A stretch of DNA of 64,000 nt from Cellvibrio sp. pealriver. GTDB taxonomy: Bacteria > Pseudomonadota > Gammaproteobacteria > Pseudomonadales > Cellvibrionaceae. The stretch spans positions 2,571,149 through 2,635,148 of the forward strand of contig NZ_KQ236688.1 in the NCBI RefSeq assembly GCF_001183545.1. The letters are read 5' to 3'. A program made the translations under genes and the position numbers. The notes beneath the pieces are model-generated. The model was not told the origin of the DNA, ran no database searches, and saw only the letters and a program-made list of their open reading frames with translations. Shown here piece by piece: positions 1 through 9,247 of this stretch (its first letter is position 1; the number at the start of each line of letters is the position of its first letter).

Positions 1-498
1 TTATCTGCAGCAACTGGATTTGGCTGCAGTCCAAAAGAACCAACCGCCACCGACACAGCGGCAACCACATCAGTGGCAGCTTCTGTGGCGGCATCAGCAA
101 CACTAACCAGCACTGAATCTACTTCATCAGCCGCGTCGGAAAATGCTTCTGTTAGCCTCATGAATACCTATTGGAAACTGGTTGGATTGAACGGAAAAGA
201 TGTTGTGGTCATCGATCAGCAACGCGAACCCCATATTGTGTTTGGCGAAGACAATCGCGTAAGTGGTTCAGATGGCTGCAATCGCTTCATGGGCGGCTAT
301 CAACTGACAGATACAGCTGTAACTTTCTCGCAGATGGCAGGCACACGCATGGCATGTATGGAAGGAGGCGAACAAGCGCAAGCATTTACTGATGGGTTAT
401 CACAAGTTTCCCACTATCAATTGCAGGGGGAATATTTGGATTTGAAAGACAACACCGACAAGGTCTTCGCGCGCTTTATTGCGGTAGCGCTGCCTTAG
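1..498 (+). CDS. META-domain (HslJ-like) lipoprotein, 5' end missing
   Basis: The reading frame is open from base 1, so the true start lies outside the window. The visible N-terminus (LSAATGFGC) resembles the end of a lipoprotein signal with Cys as the lipidated residue, followed by a low-complexity Ala/Thr/Ser linker of about 45 residues. The C-terminal ~110 residues fit a META/DUF306 domain: an opening NTYWKL strand, the GSDGCNRFMGGY motif and the TRMACM segment. Members such as E. coli HslJ are small envelope proteins linked to heat or novobiocin tolerance, with no known enzymatic activity. I infer an outer-membrane or periplasmic lipoprotein. It faces azurin convergently. Confidence 0.75.
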   Translation, partial: LSAATGFGCSPKEPTATDTAATTSVAASVAASATLTSTESTSSAASENASVSLMNTYWKLVGLNGKDVVVIDQQREPHIVFGEDNRVSGSDGCNRFMGGYQLTDTAVTFSQMAGTRMACMEGGEQAQAFTDGLSQVSHYQLQGEYLDLKDNTDKVFARFIAVALP

Positions 499-578
499 TG
501 TTAATTACTATTGAATCAATAACAACTAACCAACTGTTCATCAACAAACCCTGCGCGATAAACACTGATACATAAAAA

Positions 579-602
579 GCCAGCCCGCAAAAGCGGGCTG
601 GC
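579..602 (-). terminator. Rho-independent terminator of azurin
   Basis: A perfect 10-bp stem (gccagcccgc / gcgggctggc) encloses a 4-nt loop. On the minus strand it is followed by five T residues (574-578). It sits about 30 bases past the azurin stop codon. Confidence 0.8.
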
Positions 603-632
603 AAAAAAAGAAAACAAACAAAAAATAAAATA

Positions 633-1082
633 TTATTGCAAGGTCAAACTACCCTGCATAAGAGCGATGTGCCCGGGAAACGAACAGAAATAAGTGTAGG
701 TCTCACCTGCGGTCAGTTTGCTTACCGGGAAAGTCACCGATACCGTCTCACCACCACCAATCAAATGTGTGAATGCAATTACCCGCTCATCACCCGCTTT
801 GATGTAATGATTATCCACACCGGCAGCCAAGCCATCACTGGCAACACTTTTGGCATCCGCGGCTTTACTCAACACCCAGTTATGTCCCATCACATTTTTA
901 GGCAATTTTCCGGTGTGCACTAAATTCAGGGTGAATTCTTTACAATTACTTTTCACCGCAATCGATTTTTGATCAAACTGCATAGAATCATTGCTGTTCA
1001 GAGTAAATGAACACTCATCTGCATGGGCAACTTGAACGCCAGCCAATAATAATGCAGACAATGCAAAAACAGACTTTTTCAT
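633..1082 (-). CDS. azu: Azurin, periplasmic type-1 copper protein
   Basis: The 149-residue precursor has a 21-residue Sec signal peptide ending AHA and a 128-residue mature chain, the classical azurin length. All copper ligands fall at canonical mature positions: His46 (GHNW), Cys112 and His117 (CSFPGH) and Met121. The structural disulfide Cys3-Cys26 is also present. Azurins shuttle electrons in the periplasm between cytochromes and terminal reductases or other acceptors. The ATG is preceded by a GAGAGG-type ribosome site about 8 bases upstream, and a terminator follows, so the gene appears monocistronic. The partner enzyme is not in the window. Confidence 0.97.
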   Translation of the reverse strand: MKKSVFALSALLLAGVQVAHADECSFTLNSNDSMQFDQKSIAVKSNCKEFTLNLVHTGKLPKNVMGHNWVLSKAADAKSVASDGLAAGVDNHYIKAGDERVIAFTHLIGGGETVSVTFPVSKLTAGETYTYFCSFPGHIALMQGSLTLQ

Positions 1083-1388
1083 AGCCGAGCCTCTCTAATA
1101 GTGGATAGTGAATCATGAGCAAAGCGCTACTTTACCCAAAATGCTCTACTTCAATCATTGCTATTAATGCTTAGATTGGTTAATGACGCAGACGTATCTT
1201 TACGCTCCTCCTTGTTAAACCGATTGTAGTACGAACCTCCGCAGGGTGGCGCGGTCAAAATTTATCGCCAATTACGCAGAAATTAACAGTTAGCAGCAAC
1301 CAAGGCCGCTAGACTGGATTGCACAGGATACATCTCACACATTTATACTCGCTTGTAATAACGGGCAACAACAGATTTGGTTTTATTC
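1083..1388. other. Intergenic region between divergent azu and DUF748 genes
   Basis: These 306 bases separate two divergently transcribed genes and must hold both promoters. I see no convincing operator palindrome, RNA gene or additional coding region. Confidence 0.4.
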
Positions 1389-4300
1389 ATGATGAAAGAA
1401 ACTGCAAATACGTCATTTCGTGTTAAGTATTTTGCCTGGTTATCCTGGCGTCGCCCCTGGGTATGGCTGCTTGGCTTATTGCTCAGTTACAACCTGGCAC
1501 TTGCTGTTATTGCACCTATGGTCATTAAAAACCGGTTAAATGACATTGTTGTAAATCAATTAAAGCTCAATTTGGATATTGGGGGGATATCCATCAACCC
1601 TTATGAATTTACCCTTGAGATAAATGACGCAAAAATCTCCGGGCAAGGTTTGGATCAACCACTGGGGTTTGATCGTCTATTTGTTGATTTGCAATTGTGG
1701 AATTCACTGAGCAGTCTATGGCAGTTGGGCGAATGGAAATTCAATGAAGTGAAGCTCACTGGAATTTATGGCGAATTCAAACGCATCAACAGTACCACAC
1801 ACAACTTCACTCAGATTTTTAACAACCTTCAAACCCATTTAGCAAGTCCATCCGATAACAATACAACTGTTGCTGATACACTGAATGATGGCACCAGCGT
1901 GTCACCGCTAAAATTGTCTATAGAAAATATTTACGTGCAAGTTGAGCAATTCCACATTGAAGATCAGCTGCGTAAAAACACCTTTAAAACGGATATAGGG
2001 CCAATTGATTTTCACATCCAACAATTCAGTAGCCTGCCCAATACCACAGGACAGCAATCCTTACACTTAAAAACGGATCGCGGTGTTGAGCTGAGTTGGA
2101 AAGGCAATATTAGTGTTGCGCCTTTTGCCAGTAAGGGCGATGTCACCATCAATGGACCACTGTTAACAACACTGGCAGATTATTTCAGTGAAGAGTTTAG
2201 CGTTGCCATCACTACCGGCGATTACCAATCCACCTTTAAATACGATATTCACCAAACAAAAAGATCAGCCATAACGGTTCATATTTTTGATATACAAACC
2301 CAAGCGAAAAATATAAAGGCCTCGCAGCTAACCAATAATGCACCATTACTCTCACTTGACGAAATTATCCTGAGTGGAGGCGAATTCAAATGGCCGGAAG
2401 AACAGATTCACATACCAGACATCACATTAAGCACTGGCGATCTATGGCTAACGACTACACAAGATGGAACACTCAATTGGGCGCAATTAAGTGCGACAGA
2501 CGACCATAGCGACGCAGAAAAATCGGCTTGGCAATTCACCAATAATACCCTGTCGGTCACTGGCATAAACTTGCACTATACAGATTCATCGATCCGCACT
2601 GCTTCACAAGTCAAGGTTAGCAATATTGCCTTTCAGGCAAAAAACCTGAGCACAAAAGAAAATCAACCCGTAGAAGTGTCTGCCAATTTTTATTTGCAAG
2701 GCGGAAAATTTGAATCAGCCGCAAGATTACAGATCAATCCACTCAAGAATGCCGCAGGCACTTACACCATTACAAAATTCCCGATGAAAGCCATTCAAAC
2801 ATTTATTGATGACTATGCATTGGTTGACATTACTGAAGGCGAGCTTTCAGCGGAAGGTAAAATCACTTCAAAAGAAGAGGTCATTCAAATTCAAGGAAAT
2901 GCACTGATTGACCAATTCACGTTGCAAGAGAAATCATCCGCAAAACCAATACTCACATGGTCACAACTGAGGATTAACCGCATAATTGCCAATACCCAAG
3001 ATAAAAAAATCAACATCGGACGTATGCGTTTTGATAAAGCGTTTGCAGACTTCAATGTATTCCCGGATGGTAGCCACACGCTATCCAGAGTATTAGTGTT
3101 ACCTGAAATTCCTGCTGAACCCGCACCTGTGGCAACAACCGACCCCGCCAGCGAATTTACCTATTTAATTGGCCGTATTGATTTTGATGATGCGAGCGGA
3201 AAATTTTCCGATGCATCGCTCCCACTGCCGTTCTCGGCTGACATTACCCACATCAACGGCACTATTTCCACATTGGATTCAACCAGCAACACACCCGCCG
3301 ATGTAAAACTGGAAGGGCAAGTCAGCGATTTTGGTGAAATGGTAATGAGCGGCGCGATTTTCCCGCTGGAGCCAACACAAAAAACGCGCATGGCGTTAGC
3401 GTTTAATAATATTGATATTGCTGATTTTTCGCCCTACTCGATTAAATTCGCAGGGCGTGAAATTGCCAAAGGGAAAATGGATCTCGATCTGGAATATGAA
3501 ATCAATAAAAGCCAAATGCTGGGGAAAAACAATATTGTGCTGCACGATTTCGCGCTAGGTAAAAAAGTCGCGCAACCTGGCGCTGCCGATTTACCGCTCG
3601 ACCTTGCCATCGCGCTACTAAAAGATAAAGACGGCACCATACGCGCAGACCTGCCCGTGCAAGGGAATATTGACGATCCGAAGTTTGATTACAGTAAAAC
3701 CATTCGCCGCGCGTTGAGCAAACTAATCACCAATGTTGCCGCAGCACCATTTCGCTTTTTGGCGGGATTGGTCGGCGTGGGCAATAACAAAGATTTAGGT
3801 TACATCAGCTTTTTTGCTGGCCGCACCGATTTATCGCCCGCACAAACTGAAAAAGTCCAACAGTTAGGCGAGGCAATGCTCAAACGCCCGGATTTGCAAA
3901 TTACAATCGCAGGCGTTTACTCGGCAGCGTTTGATACAGACACACTCAAAGAAGAAAAATTTAATGCCGCGTTGCGCGAGCAAATATCCCAAAACCTTAC
4001 CGATGCCAATATCGGTTCGCGCAAGTACATAGCAACACTGGAAAAACTCTACGAAGAAAAAAACCTCACGCCCAGCCTTGATGAGTTAAAACGCAATGCG
4101 CTTAACCAGCAGGATGACGACAATGACAATGTGGATCGCTTGACCTATGTACGCTCAGTGAAAGACGCACTAGTGGCAACGGAAGTTATTACGCATGAGG
4201 ATCTCATGCAACTGGCAGACAACCGCGCCAAAATAGTTTATGACCAACTGATTAAAACGCCGGGCATCAACATCAACCACATCAAAATGGCAGCCGCTCA

Positions 4301-4391
4301 CGAAGGGCAACTGAACAAAGACAACAAATTAAAACTGGAACTGAAAGCCAGTTTGAAAAAAACCAAAAGCCAAAAAATCGCATCGCAATAA
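1389..4391 (+). CDS. Large DUF748/AsmA-like envelope protein
   Basis: A protein of about 1000 residues with one N-terminal membrane anchor (roughly residues 24-46, a WVWLLGLLLSYNLALAV-type helix). The rest is a long beta-rich periplasmic part typical of the DUF748 family, related in architecture to AsmA/TamB proteins thought to bridge inner and outer membranes or handle lipids. The C-terminal ~200 residues include a segment (GRTDLSPAQTEKVQQLGEAM) resembling an OmpA-like helix-strand unit. A TTG at 1377 is in frame, but ATG codons at 1389 and 1392 are more likely starts; no strong ribosome site decides between them. It stands alone and ends in a strong terminator. Function is inferred from family only. 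Confidence 0.8.
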   Translation: MMKETANTSFRVKYFAWLSWRRPWVWLLGLLLSYNLALAVIAPMVIKNRLNDIVVNQLKLNLDIGGISINPYEFTLEINDAKISGQGLDQPLGFDRLFVDLQLWNSLSSLWQLGEWKFNEVKLTGIYGEFKRINSTTHNFTQIFNNLQTHLASPSDNNTTVADTLNDGTSVSPLKLSIENIYVQVEQFHIEDQLRKNTFKTDIGPIDFHIQQFSSLPNTTGQQSLHLKTDRGVELSWKGNISVAPFASKGDVTINGPLLTTLADYFSEEFSVAITTGDYQSTFKYDIHQTKRSAITVHIFDIQTQAKNIKASQLTNNAPLLSLDEIILSGGEFKWPEEQIHIPDITLSTGDLWLTTTQDGTLNWAQLSATDDHSDAEKSAWQFTNNTLSVTGINLHYTDSSIRTASQVKVSNIAFQAKNLSTKENQPVEVSANFYLQGGKFESAARLQINPLKNAAGTYTITKFPMKAIQTFIDDYALVDITEGELSAEGKITSKEEVIQIQGNALIDQFTLQEKSSAKPILTWSQLRINRIIANTQDKKINIGRMRFDKAFADFNVFPDGSHTLSRVLVLPEIPAEPAPVATTDPASEFTYLIGRIDFDDASGKFSDASLPLPFSADITHINGTISTLDSTSNTPADVKLEGQVSDFGEMVMSGAIFPLEPTQKTRMALAFNNIDIADFSPYSIKFAGREIAKGKMDLDLEYEINKSQMLGKNNIVLHDFALGKKVAQPGAADLPLDLAIALLKDKDGTIRADLPVQGNIDDPKFDYSKTIRRALSKLITNVAAAPFRFLAGLVGVGNNKDLGYISFFAGRTDLSPAQTEKVQQLGEAMLKRPDLQITIAGVYSAAFDTDTLKEEKFNAALREQISQNLTDANIGSRKYIATLEKLYEEKNLTPSLDELKRNALNQQDDDNDNVDRLTYVRSVKDALVATEVITHEDLMQLADNRAKIVYDQLIKTPGININHIKMAAAHEGQLNKDNKLKLELKASLKKTKSQKIASQ

Positions 4392-4427
4392 AAAATCCCC
4401 GCCAATTTTCATTGGCGGGGATTTTTT
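4390..4427. terminator. Bidirectional terminator between DUF748 gene and AraC-type gene
   Basis: Perfect 17-bp arms (4390-4406 and 4411-4427) with a GC core, a 4-nt loop, A-rich on the left and T-rich on the right. It serves the convergent genes on both sides. Confidence 0.92.
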
Positions 4428-4449
4428 GCAAAGGCAGGTTCAAACACCA

Positions 4450-5574
4450 CTAGCCTTTTTGCCGATATTCCGTTGGCGTAATCCCTACCATGCGCTTAAA
4501 GAAACGATGAAAGGCTGAGGGGCTGTTAAAGCCGGATTTGTAGATAATTTCAAGAATGGTTTCGTCTTTGAATTCGGGCGCAACGAGCAAACGTTTGGCT
4601 TCTTCTACACGGTAACGGTTGATAAATTCAAAGAAGTTGCTCTGGTAATGCATTTTCAAAATCGCGGAAATATCGCGCGGCTTTAATCCTATCTGTTCGG
4701 CAAAGCGTTCAAGGTTGATATTGCTCTCCAAGTACAATTTATCTTCATGGATCGCCTTTTCAATAATCTCAACCTTGTGATCCATTTTGCTGGGCTGTAC
4801 CGGTTTTGCTGCGGGTACAACATGCACGCTAAGCAACTGCCGGGTGTTGATCAGGCCAAATACAAACAGCCCGTTTACCAGAATGACGGTGAGGTAATTG
4901 TCGATAATCCCGAGCGTATCGCTCACCGATGCACTTACTAATCCTTCCAATAAATACGCCAGCAATGACCACAGCCAATGCAAACAAAAACCGGCCAGTA
5001 CTACATCGGCCAATTTCAATTCCGACATAGCAATATCGGAATACAAATGTTTTAGCTGCTCACGCAATTTGTATTCTGCGATCACGCAGGCAATGATGTA
5101 ACCCAAGGGCGATAGTTTTACCAATGCCCACAGAAATGCCACCACGGCATTTTCCACACCGGTAAGTTCCGTTGCAGGCTGCCATTCCAAACTATCGATA
5201 CCAAAAGCCACCAATAAAATGACCGCAATAAGCGCCGGAGCGAGGTGCAACAAGTTGCGCCAGCGCAACAGCACAATATGCTGCGAGAGCGAACGCAAGT
5301 AGAAATACAACACAGGCCCTTGCAGCAACAGGCAAGCGGCCAGCACAGTGACAACGACAGGTGTGTGATTGATTGCGGCGGTTTTCAAATCGCCATTCCA
5401 AACGATCAACGTGGTGGTCAACACAAGCGCAATCAGTACAAAAAAACCCGCCAGAATACGCCGGGGCTGGATATGTTTTGCGGGCAACAGGTTTAATAGC
5501 ACCGCCAACACACCGCACTCCACTGCGGTGAGCACCAGTACCAGGTCATGAATATTTAGAAAGTTAGTTTTCAT
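4450..5574 (-). CDS. Membrane-anchored AraC-family transcriptional regulator
   Basis: A 374-residue protein. The first ~240 residues contain about seven hydrophobic segments (for example LVLVLTAVECGVLAVLLNLL and ILAGFFVLIALVLTTTLIVW). The last ~105 residues form an AraC/XylS double helix-turn-helix ending SGFNSPSAFHRFFKRMVGITPTEYR. This one-component architecture, with a polytopic membrane sensor fused to an AraC output, occurs in marine and polysaccharide-degrading bacteria. The signal is unknown. Neighbours are a DUF3012 lipoprotein and a chitinase, both on the same strand and upstream, so a role in chitin sensing is possible but unproven. Confidence 0.85.
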   Translation of the reverse strand: MKTNFLNIHDLVLVLTAVECGVLAVLLNLLPAKHIQPRRILAGFFVLIALVLTTTLIVWNGDLKTAAINHTPVVVTVLAACLLLQGPVLYFYLRSLSQHIVLLRWRNLLHLAPALIAVILLVAFGIDSLEWQPATELTGVENAVVAFLWALVKLSPLGYIIACVIAEYKLREQLKHLYSDIAMSELKLADVVLAGFCLHWLWSLLAYLLEGLVSASVSDTLGIIDNYLTVILVNGLFVFGLINTRQLLSVHVVPAAKPVQPSKMDHKVEIIEKAIHEDKLYLESNINLERFAEQIGLKPRDISAILKMHYQSNFFEFINRYRVEEAKRLLVAPEFKDETILEIIYKSGFNSPSAFHRFFKRMVGITPTEYRQKG

Positions 5575-5776
5575 CAGGTCTTTCTCTGCGTCTCTCTAGG
5601 TCGCTTTCGCTCTTGCTCTCTTACAACGACAACGGAGCATGATGCGTGTCGATTGTGGTTAATCGATCAAGCAATTTTAATAGTTATCTGTAGATCAGGT
5701 TAGTGCAAATCACTTGCACTGCTTATCAGCACCCATCGTTATTCAATGCAATTTGAAAAGGCGACTTGGATAAACA

Positions 5777-5956
5777 CTATTTGAATACGCAATGCTTGGC
5801 GTAGTCTTTGGCTTCGTTCATGGTGAGTTCGCCCTTGGGTTTTTCTTCAATATTTTTACACCACTCAGGGCTGCCAACTTCAGGCGCGCAGGCCGTCATC
5901 AGGGAGGCAGAGGCAATAACCAATAGCAATTTAACGGCGGTTGAAAACGTGTGCAT
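5777..5956 (-). CDS. Small DUF3012-type lipoprotein
   Basis: A 59-residue protein. The N-terminus is a lipoprotein signal (LLVIASASLMTAC, Cys23 lipidated). The mature part APEVGSPEWCKNIEEKPKG... ending NEAKDYAKHCVFK matches the DUF3012 pattern: APEVGS after the lipobox, EKPKG in the middle and two further Cys residues (33 and 56) that could form a disulfide. No function is known for the family. It is monocistronic or loosely linked to the AraC-type gene downstream, from which it is about 200 bases away. Confidence 0.85.
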   Translation of the reverse strand: MHTFSTAVKLLLVIASASLMTACAPEVGSPEWCKNIEEKPKGELTMNEAKDYAKHCVFK

Positions 5957-6084
5957 ATAGAATCCGGATTATTCGAGTTGTCAGTGGGTTGTGGCTGATA
6001 GCGGTGTCAGGCCCCTATCAACAAGCGCACAGGGCAAGGATAGCAGAGCTCTTTGTTAAAGAATGCAGGATTTCGTTAATAAAA

Positions 6085-6111
6085 AACGCCCGCGTGATAA
6101 GCGCGGGCGTT
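6085..6111 (-). terminator. Terminator downstream of the chitinase gene
   Basis: A 10-bp perfect stem (aacgcccgcg / cgcgggcgtt) with a 7-nt loop. Read on the minus strand it is followed by a short T run (6081-6084). It lies about 70 bases past the chitinase stop. Confidence 0.7.
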
Positions 6112-6179
6112 GCGGACGATCGCGAGCGGAATCACAGCGCAGCAGTATCGCACTGCGCTGTACCTTCACTGTTTATCGA

Positions 6180-7811
6180 TCAGGGTAAGCTTTTCAGGTG
6201 ATTGCCAACCGGTACCGAGAAGATGCGGCCATCTTTCACATCCCAGTTGATTGACCAGGTCATCACACCACGGAAGTCACCATAGGCCGCCAGTGGCAGG
6301 TTGCTACCGCAATTGGTGCGTTTAACCAAACAATCGACCGCCTTGTTGATGTCAGCTGTTGTTGCCTGGCCAGAGTTTGCAGCGCGTGGGCCAGATGGTA
6401 AACCCAGTGCAACCTGATCAGGGCGCAAACCTCTGAAGGTGCCCGCAGTACCATTTGCCAGAGGGAAACCTTCAATCAACATACGCGCAGAAGCGACCAT
6501 CATATCCACTGTGCCTGCCTGATAAGGCTGGGCGGCATAAGGTGTTGCCAGACCGCCGTTGTTGTAAAGCTGCACGTGCAACAGATCCAATTCATTGCGC
6601 AATTGGTCGATCATCGGCAAGTACGCACCCCAGATTCCGGTGTAGGCCACATAACCACCCTGAACATAAGGATGCTCAGGTGCCATGGACACGTAGAAGT
6701 CCGGATACATCGCATTCAATTGTTTGATCGCCGATACCATGTTGTTGATCACTGGCGCACCGTGCATAACACCGGCACCAGATTCCAGATCGATATCGAC
6801 ACCATCAAAACCGTACTCATTGATAATCGATGCAGTACTGTTAACGAAGTTGGCCAGATTGGTTGAGTTATTCAGTGTCACTGTGCCTTTTTCACCGCCG
6901 TAAGACAGCACGATGTTTTTGCCTTGCGCACGCTTGGTCGCAACATCCTGAATAAATTGCGCTTTGTTCAATGCAGGATCCAAACGGAATTCCACACTGC
7001 CATTGCCCGCATCCTCAACGAAAGCGATAACGATCACATCCCATGCCGGATCAACATCCGCCAAACGAATCACACCACTGCCGTTATCAAAGTTGTGCCA
7101 GTAACCCACCAGCGCATGCTTCGGCAGTGCGGCTGCATCACCGGGAACACGGCCATTGCCACTGACACTGGATGATGAACGGCTGCTCACACTGCTGGAC
7201 GATTTGGAAGACGGTGCAACAGAAGAACTGGAGCTTGGCGCAACACTGCTCGGTACACTGCTGGATGCAGCGCCGCAGGATTTGACCAACGACCAGGCAT
7301 CTTGCCAATGAGCACCGGTGCCGGGAGCATAAGCCCATGCCGCAGTAGAACCACACCAACCAGCAATGTTACAACGGTATTCACTACCGGCATTTTGCAC
7401 TAACTGACCCGTTGCATAAGCCGTACCCGCAACATATTGCGGTGATGAACAATTGCCACCGGAAATCGATGAACTGGATGGCGCAACTGAACTGGATGAT
7501 TTTGAACTGGGCGCAACACTGCTGGGCGCAGCAGACGATGGCGCAACCGAACTACGGATTGAAGAAGAGGCAGCACCATCGCACGTACCCAGTAATGCCC
7601 ACTCTTGCCATTGACCGGAATAGCTGGCCGGGCTATGACCTTGCGACCACCAATTGGCCTTATATGCCTTGCCTGCCTCTTGTACCTGGGTACCACCACC
7701 ATAGGCTGCTGCACTATTCCATACCGGCAAACCGGAACAATTAACGGCAAATGCACTACTGGATAACAAGCCCGCGCCTAATGCGGCGAGCGCAATAATT
7801 GAACGTTTCAT
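6180..7811 (-). CDS. Secreted GH18 chitinase with two CBM5/12 modules
   Basis: A 543-residue modular enzyme that hydrolyses chitin with retention through substrate assistance. Residues 1-22 are a Sec signal. Residues ~24-76 and ~120-178 are two aromatic-rich CBM5/12-type chitin-binding modules, each bounded by Cys. Both are followed by serine/proline linkers (SSVAPSS repeats) typical of Cellvibrio enzymes. The GH18 domain starts near residue 225. Its DGVDIDLE motif supplies Asp336, Asp339, Asp341 and the acid/base Glu343. The gene is flanked by its own terminator, so it is probably transcribed alone. The 545-bp region upstream carries several tandem repeats. Confidence 0.93.
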   Translation of the reverse strand: MKRSIIALAALGAGLLSSSAFAVNCSGLPVWNSAAAYGGGTQVQEAGKAYKANWWSQGHSPASYSGQWQEWALLGTCDGAASSSIRSSVAPSSAAPSSVAPSSKSSSSVAPSSSSISGGNCSSPQYVAGTAYATGQLVQNAGSEYRCNIAGWCGSTAAWAYAPGTGAHWQDAWSLVKSCGAASSSVPSSVAPSSSSSVAPSSKSSSSVSSRSSSSVSGNGRVPGDAAALPKHALVGYWHNFDNGSGVIRLADVDPAWDVIVIAFVEDAGNGSVEFRLDPALNKAQFIQDVATKRAQGKNIVLSYGGEKGTVTLNNSTNLANFVNSTASIINEYGFDGVDIDLESGAGVMHGAPVINNMVSAIKQLNAMYPDFYVSMAPEHPYVQGGYVAYTGIWGAYLPMIDQLRNELDLLHVQLYNNGGLATPYAAQPYQAGTVDMMVASARMLIEGFPLANGTAGTFRGLRPDQVALGLPSGPRAANSGQATTADINKAVDCLVKRTNCGSNLPLAAYGDFRGVMTWSINWDVKDGRIFSVPVGNHLKSLP

Positions 7812-7845
7812 AGACCCCTCACTGTATTTGTTATTTCTGGTTTAC

Positions 7846-7871
7846 TGCGTTGATGTAATGCGTTGATGTAA
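7846..7871. repeat. 13-bp perfect tandem duplication upstream of chitinase
   Basis: Two adjacent perfect copies of tgcgttgatgtaa (7846-7858 and 7859-7871), 35-60 bases upstream of the chitinase start codon. They lie in its promoter or leader. Confidence 0.85.
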
Positions 7872-8161
7872 AAAGAAACGCGACAGACAAAAATTTCAGG
7901 CAATAGCAAACCGTAAAGAAATTGCAAAAATTTCTTTTTAGTTAAAAACGCAACGTGATTTTTTTGAGTGGCTCCGGGGATCAAGTACTTGTGCTGCAAT
8001 TTTTATTTACCCTGCAACACTTGTCCGTACTTTAAGAGACACACCCTTCCTGTTTACAACGCTAATGAGATCCATCCGAGATATTCAAGGTGTAAGCCTT
8101 GAACAGCGATCCTGAACTTTGTCCTCGACGGTATACGAGCAATCACCTGCGCGGTTTCTTT

Positions 8162-8195
8162 TTATATTCCCGCTTATATTCCCGCTTATATTCCC
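8162..8195. repeat. 12-bp tandem repeat, 2.8 copies
   Basis: The unit ttatattcccgc occurs at 8162-8173 and 8174-8185, and a partial third copy (ttatattccc) at 8186-8195, all identical. Confidence 0.9.
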
Positions 8196-8266
8196 ACATG
8201 ACAACGTTGCCATATATATCACCCGCCAATTGCTCTGGCAATCGGTGATATGACTAAAAGATGACG

Positions 8267-8311
8267 GATACGCAAATTTTTTATTTCATTAGAATAAAAA
8301 ATTTGCGTATC
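8267..8311. terminator. AT-rich 19-bp perfect hairpin downstream of rlmB
   Basis: Arms 8267-8285 and 8293-8311 are perfectly complementary over 19 bp with a 7-nt loop. It lies about 45 bases past the rlmB stop codon. The T and A runs lie inside the stem rather than after it, so it is an unusual terminator or a binding or extrusion site. The terminator call is inferred from its place at the end of the rnr-rlmB unit. Confidence 0.5.
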
Positions 8312-8356
8312 GGGAGAAAAACAGAGGGGATATATGATTGGGAAATAAAGGATATT

Positions 8357-9115
8357 TTACGCGCCACGCGATGCCGTGCTGGCACGCTGGCGAACAGCTT
8401 CAAACAAGCATACACCCGTAGCCACAGACACATTCAAACTACTGACTGTTCCCGCCATGGGAATGTTCATCAGATGATCGCAAGTGTCTTGCGTAAGGCG
8501 GCGCAAACCATCGCCCTCCGCACCCATCAAAATACCGATCGGGCCGGTCAGGTTGGATTGATAAATAGATTGCGTCGCCTCACCTGCTGCACCAAATAAC
8601 CAAATACCCTGCTCCTGCAATTTTTTCAGGGTGCGCGCCAAATTGGTCACCGGCACAAACGGCAGTACTTCCGCAGCACCGCAGGCGACTTTGCGCGCGA
8701 CAGGTGTCAAACCAGTAGATTTATCTTTGGGTGCGATGACCGCATGCACGCCCGCCGCCTCTGCCGAGCGCATGCAGGCACCCAGGTTATGCGGGTCAGT
8801 TACGCCATCGAGGATCAACAAAAAAGCAGGCTCGCGCAGGTTTTCCAAAAACTGGAACAACCAGGTTTCATCGTAAGTTTCACCGGGCGTACAGATCGCA
8901 ATAACACCCTGATGGTTTTCATCACTGACCATATCATCAAGCTTGTTGCGCCCGACTTGCTGGCAGTGAATGCCATTTATTTCGGCGGCATTAACAATTT
9001 TTTGCAGCCGCTGGTCATTGCGCCCCTGCAGCAGATAAATCTCAATTACCCGCTGGGGCGCACTTTTCAATAACGCCTGCACCGCATGCAGGCCATAAAT
9101 AATTTCACGTTTCAA
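8357..9115 (-). CDS. rlmB: 23S rRNA (guanosine-2'-O-)-methyltransferase RlmB
   Basis: A 252-residue SpoU/TrmH-type SPOUT methyltransferase. It has the N-terminal L30e-like substrate-binding domain ([14 protein letters not shown]) and the C-terminal knotted SAM domain with its three motifs: [21 protein letters not shown], the [15 protein letters not shown] region and the [15 protein letters not shown] signature. It methylates G2251 in the 23S P-loop (E. coli numbering). The start is a TTG at 9115 with a weak GGGAAA upstream. It lies downstream of rnr on the same strand, as in E. coli, so co-transcription is likely. Confidence 0.95.
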   Translation of the reverse strand: MKREIIYGLHAVQALLKSAPQRVIEIYLLQGRNDQRLQKIVNAAEINGIHCQQVGRNKLDDMVSDENHQGVIAICTPGETYDETWLFQFLENLREPAFLLILDGVTDPHNLGACMRSAEAAGVHAVIAPKDKSTGLTPVARKVACGAAEVLPFVPVTNLARTLKKLQEQGIWLFGAAGEATQSIYQSNLTGPIGILMGAEGDGLRRLTQDTCDHLMNIPMAGTVSSLNVSVATGVCLFEAVRQRASTASRGA

Positions 9116-9247
9116 AACAATTTCCCGCTATAAATTTAACGCTCGGAGATGCGCGTTTCACGCTCGCGGATCTGCCGGTCTTTCACGATATAAATTTCAC
9201 GATCCAGTCGCTCATCCAACACAAAGCTTTCACTCTGCAACCAAAGA

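Larger units (their letters stand above)
7812..8356. other. Gene-free region between chitinase and rlmB
   Basis: These 545 bases hold the chitinase promoter side and the 3' side of rlmB. Visible structure: a 13-bp tandem duplication, a 12-bp tandem repeat, a 7-bp inverted repeat (8084-8103) and a 19-bp perfect AT-rich inverted repeat (8267-8311). I see no supported coding region. Confidence 0.6.

Noticed and set aside
8267..8311. Insertion-sequence terminal repeats
   Set aside because: The two arms are only 7 bases apart with nothing between them, and no transposase fragment or target duplication was seen.
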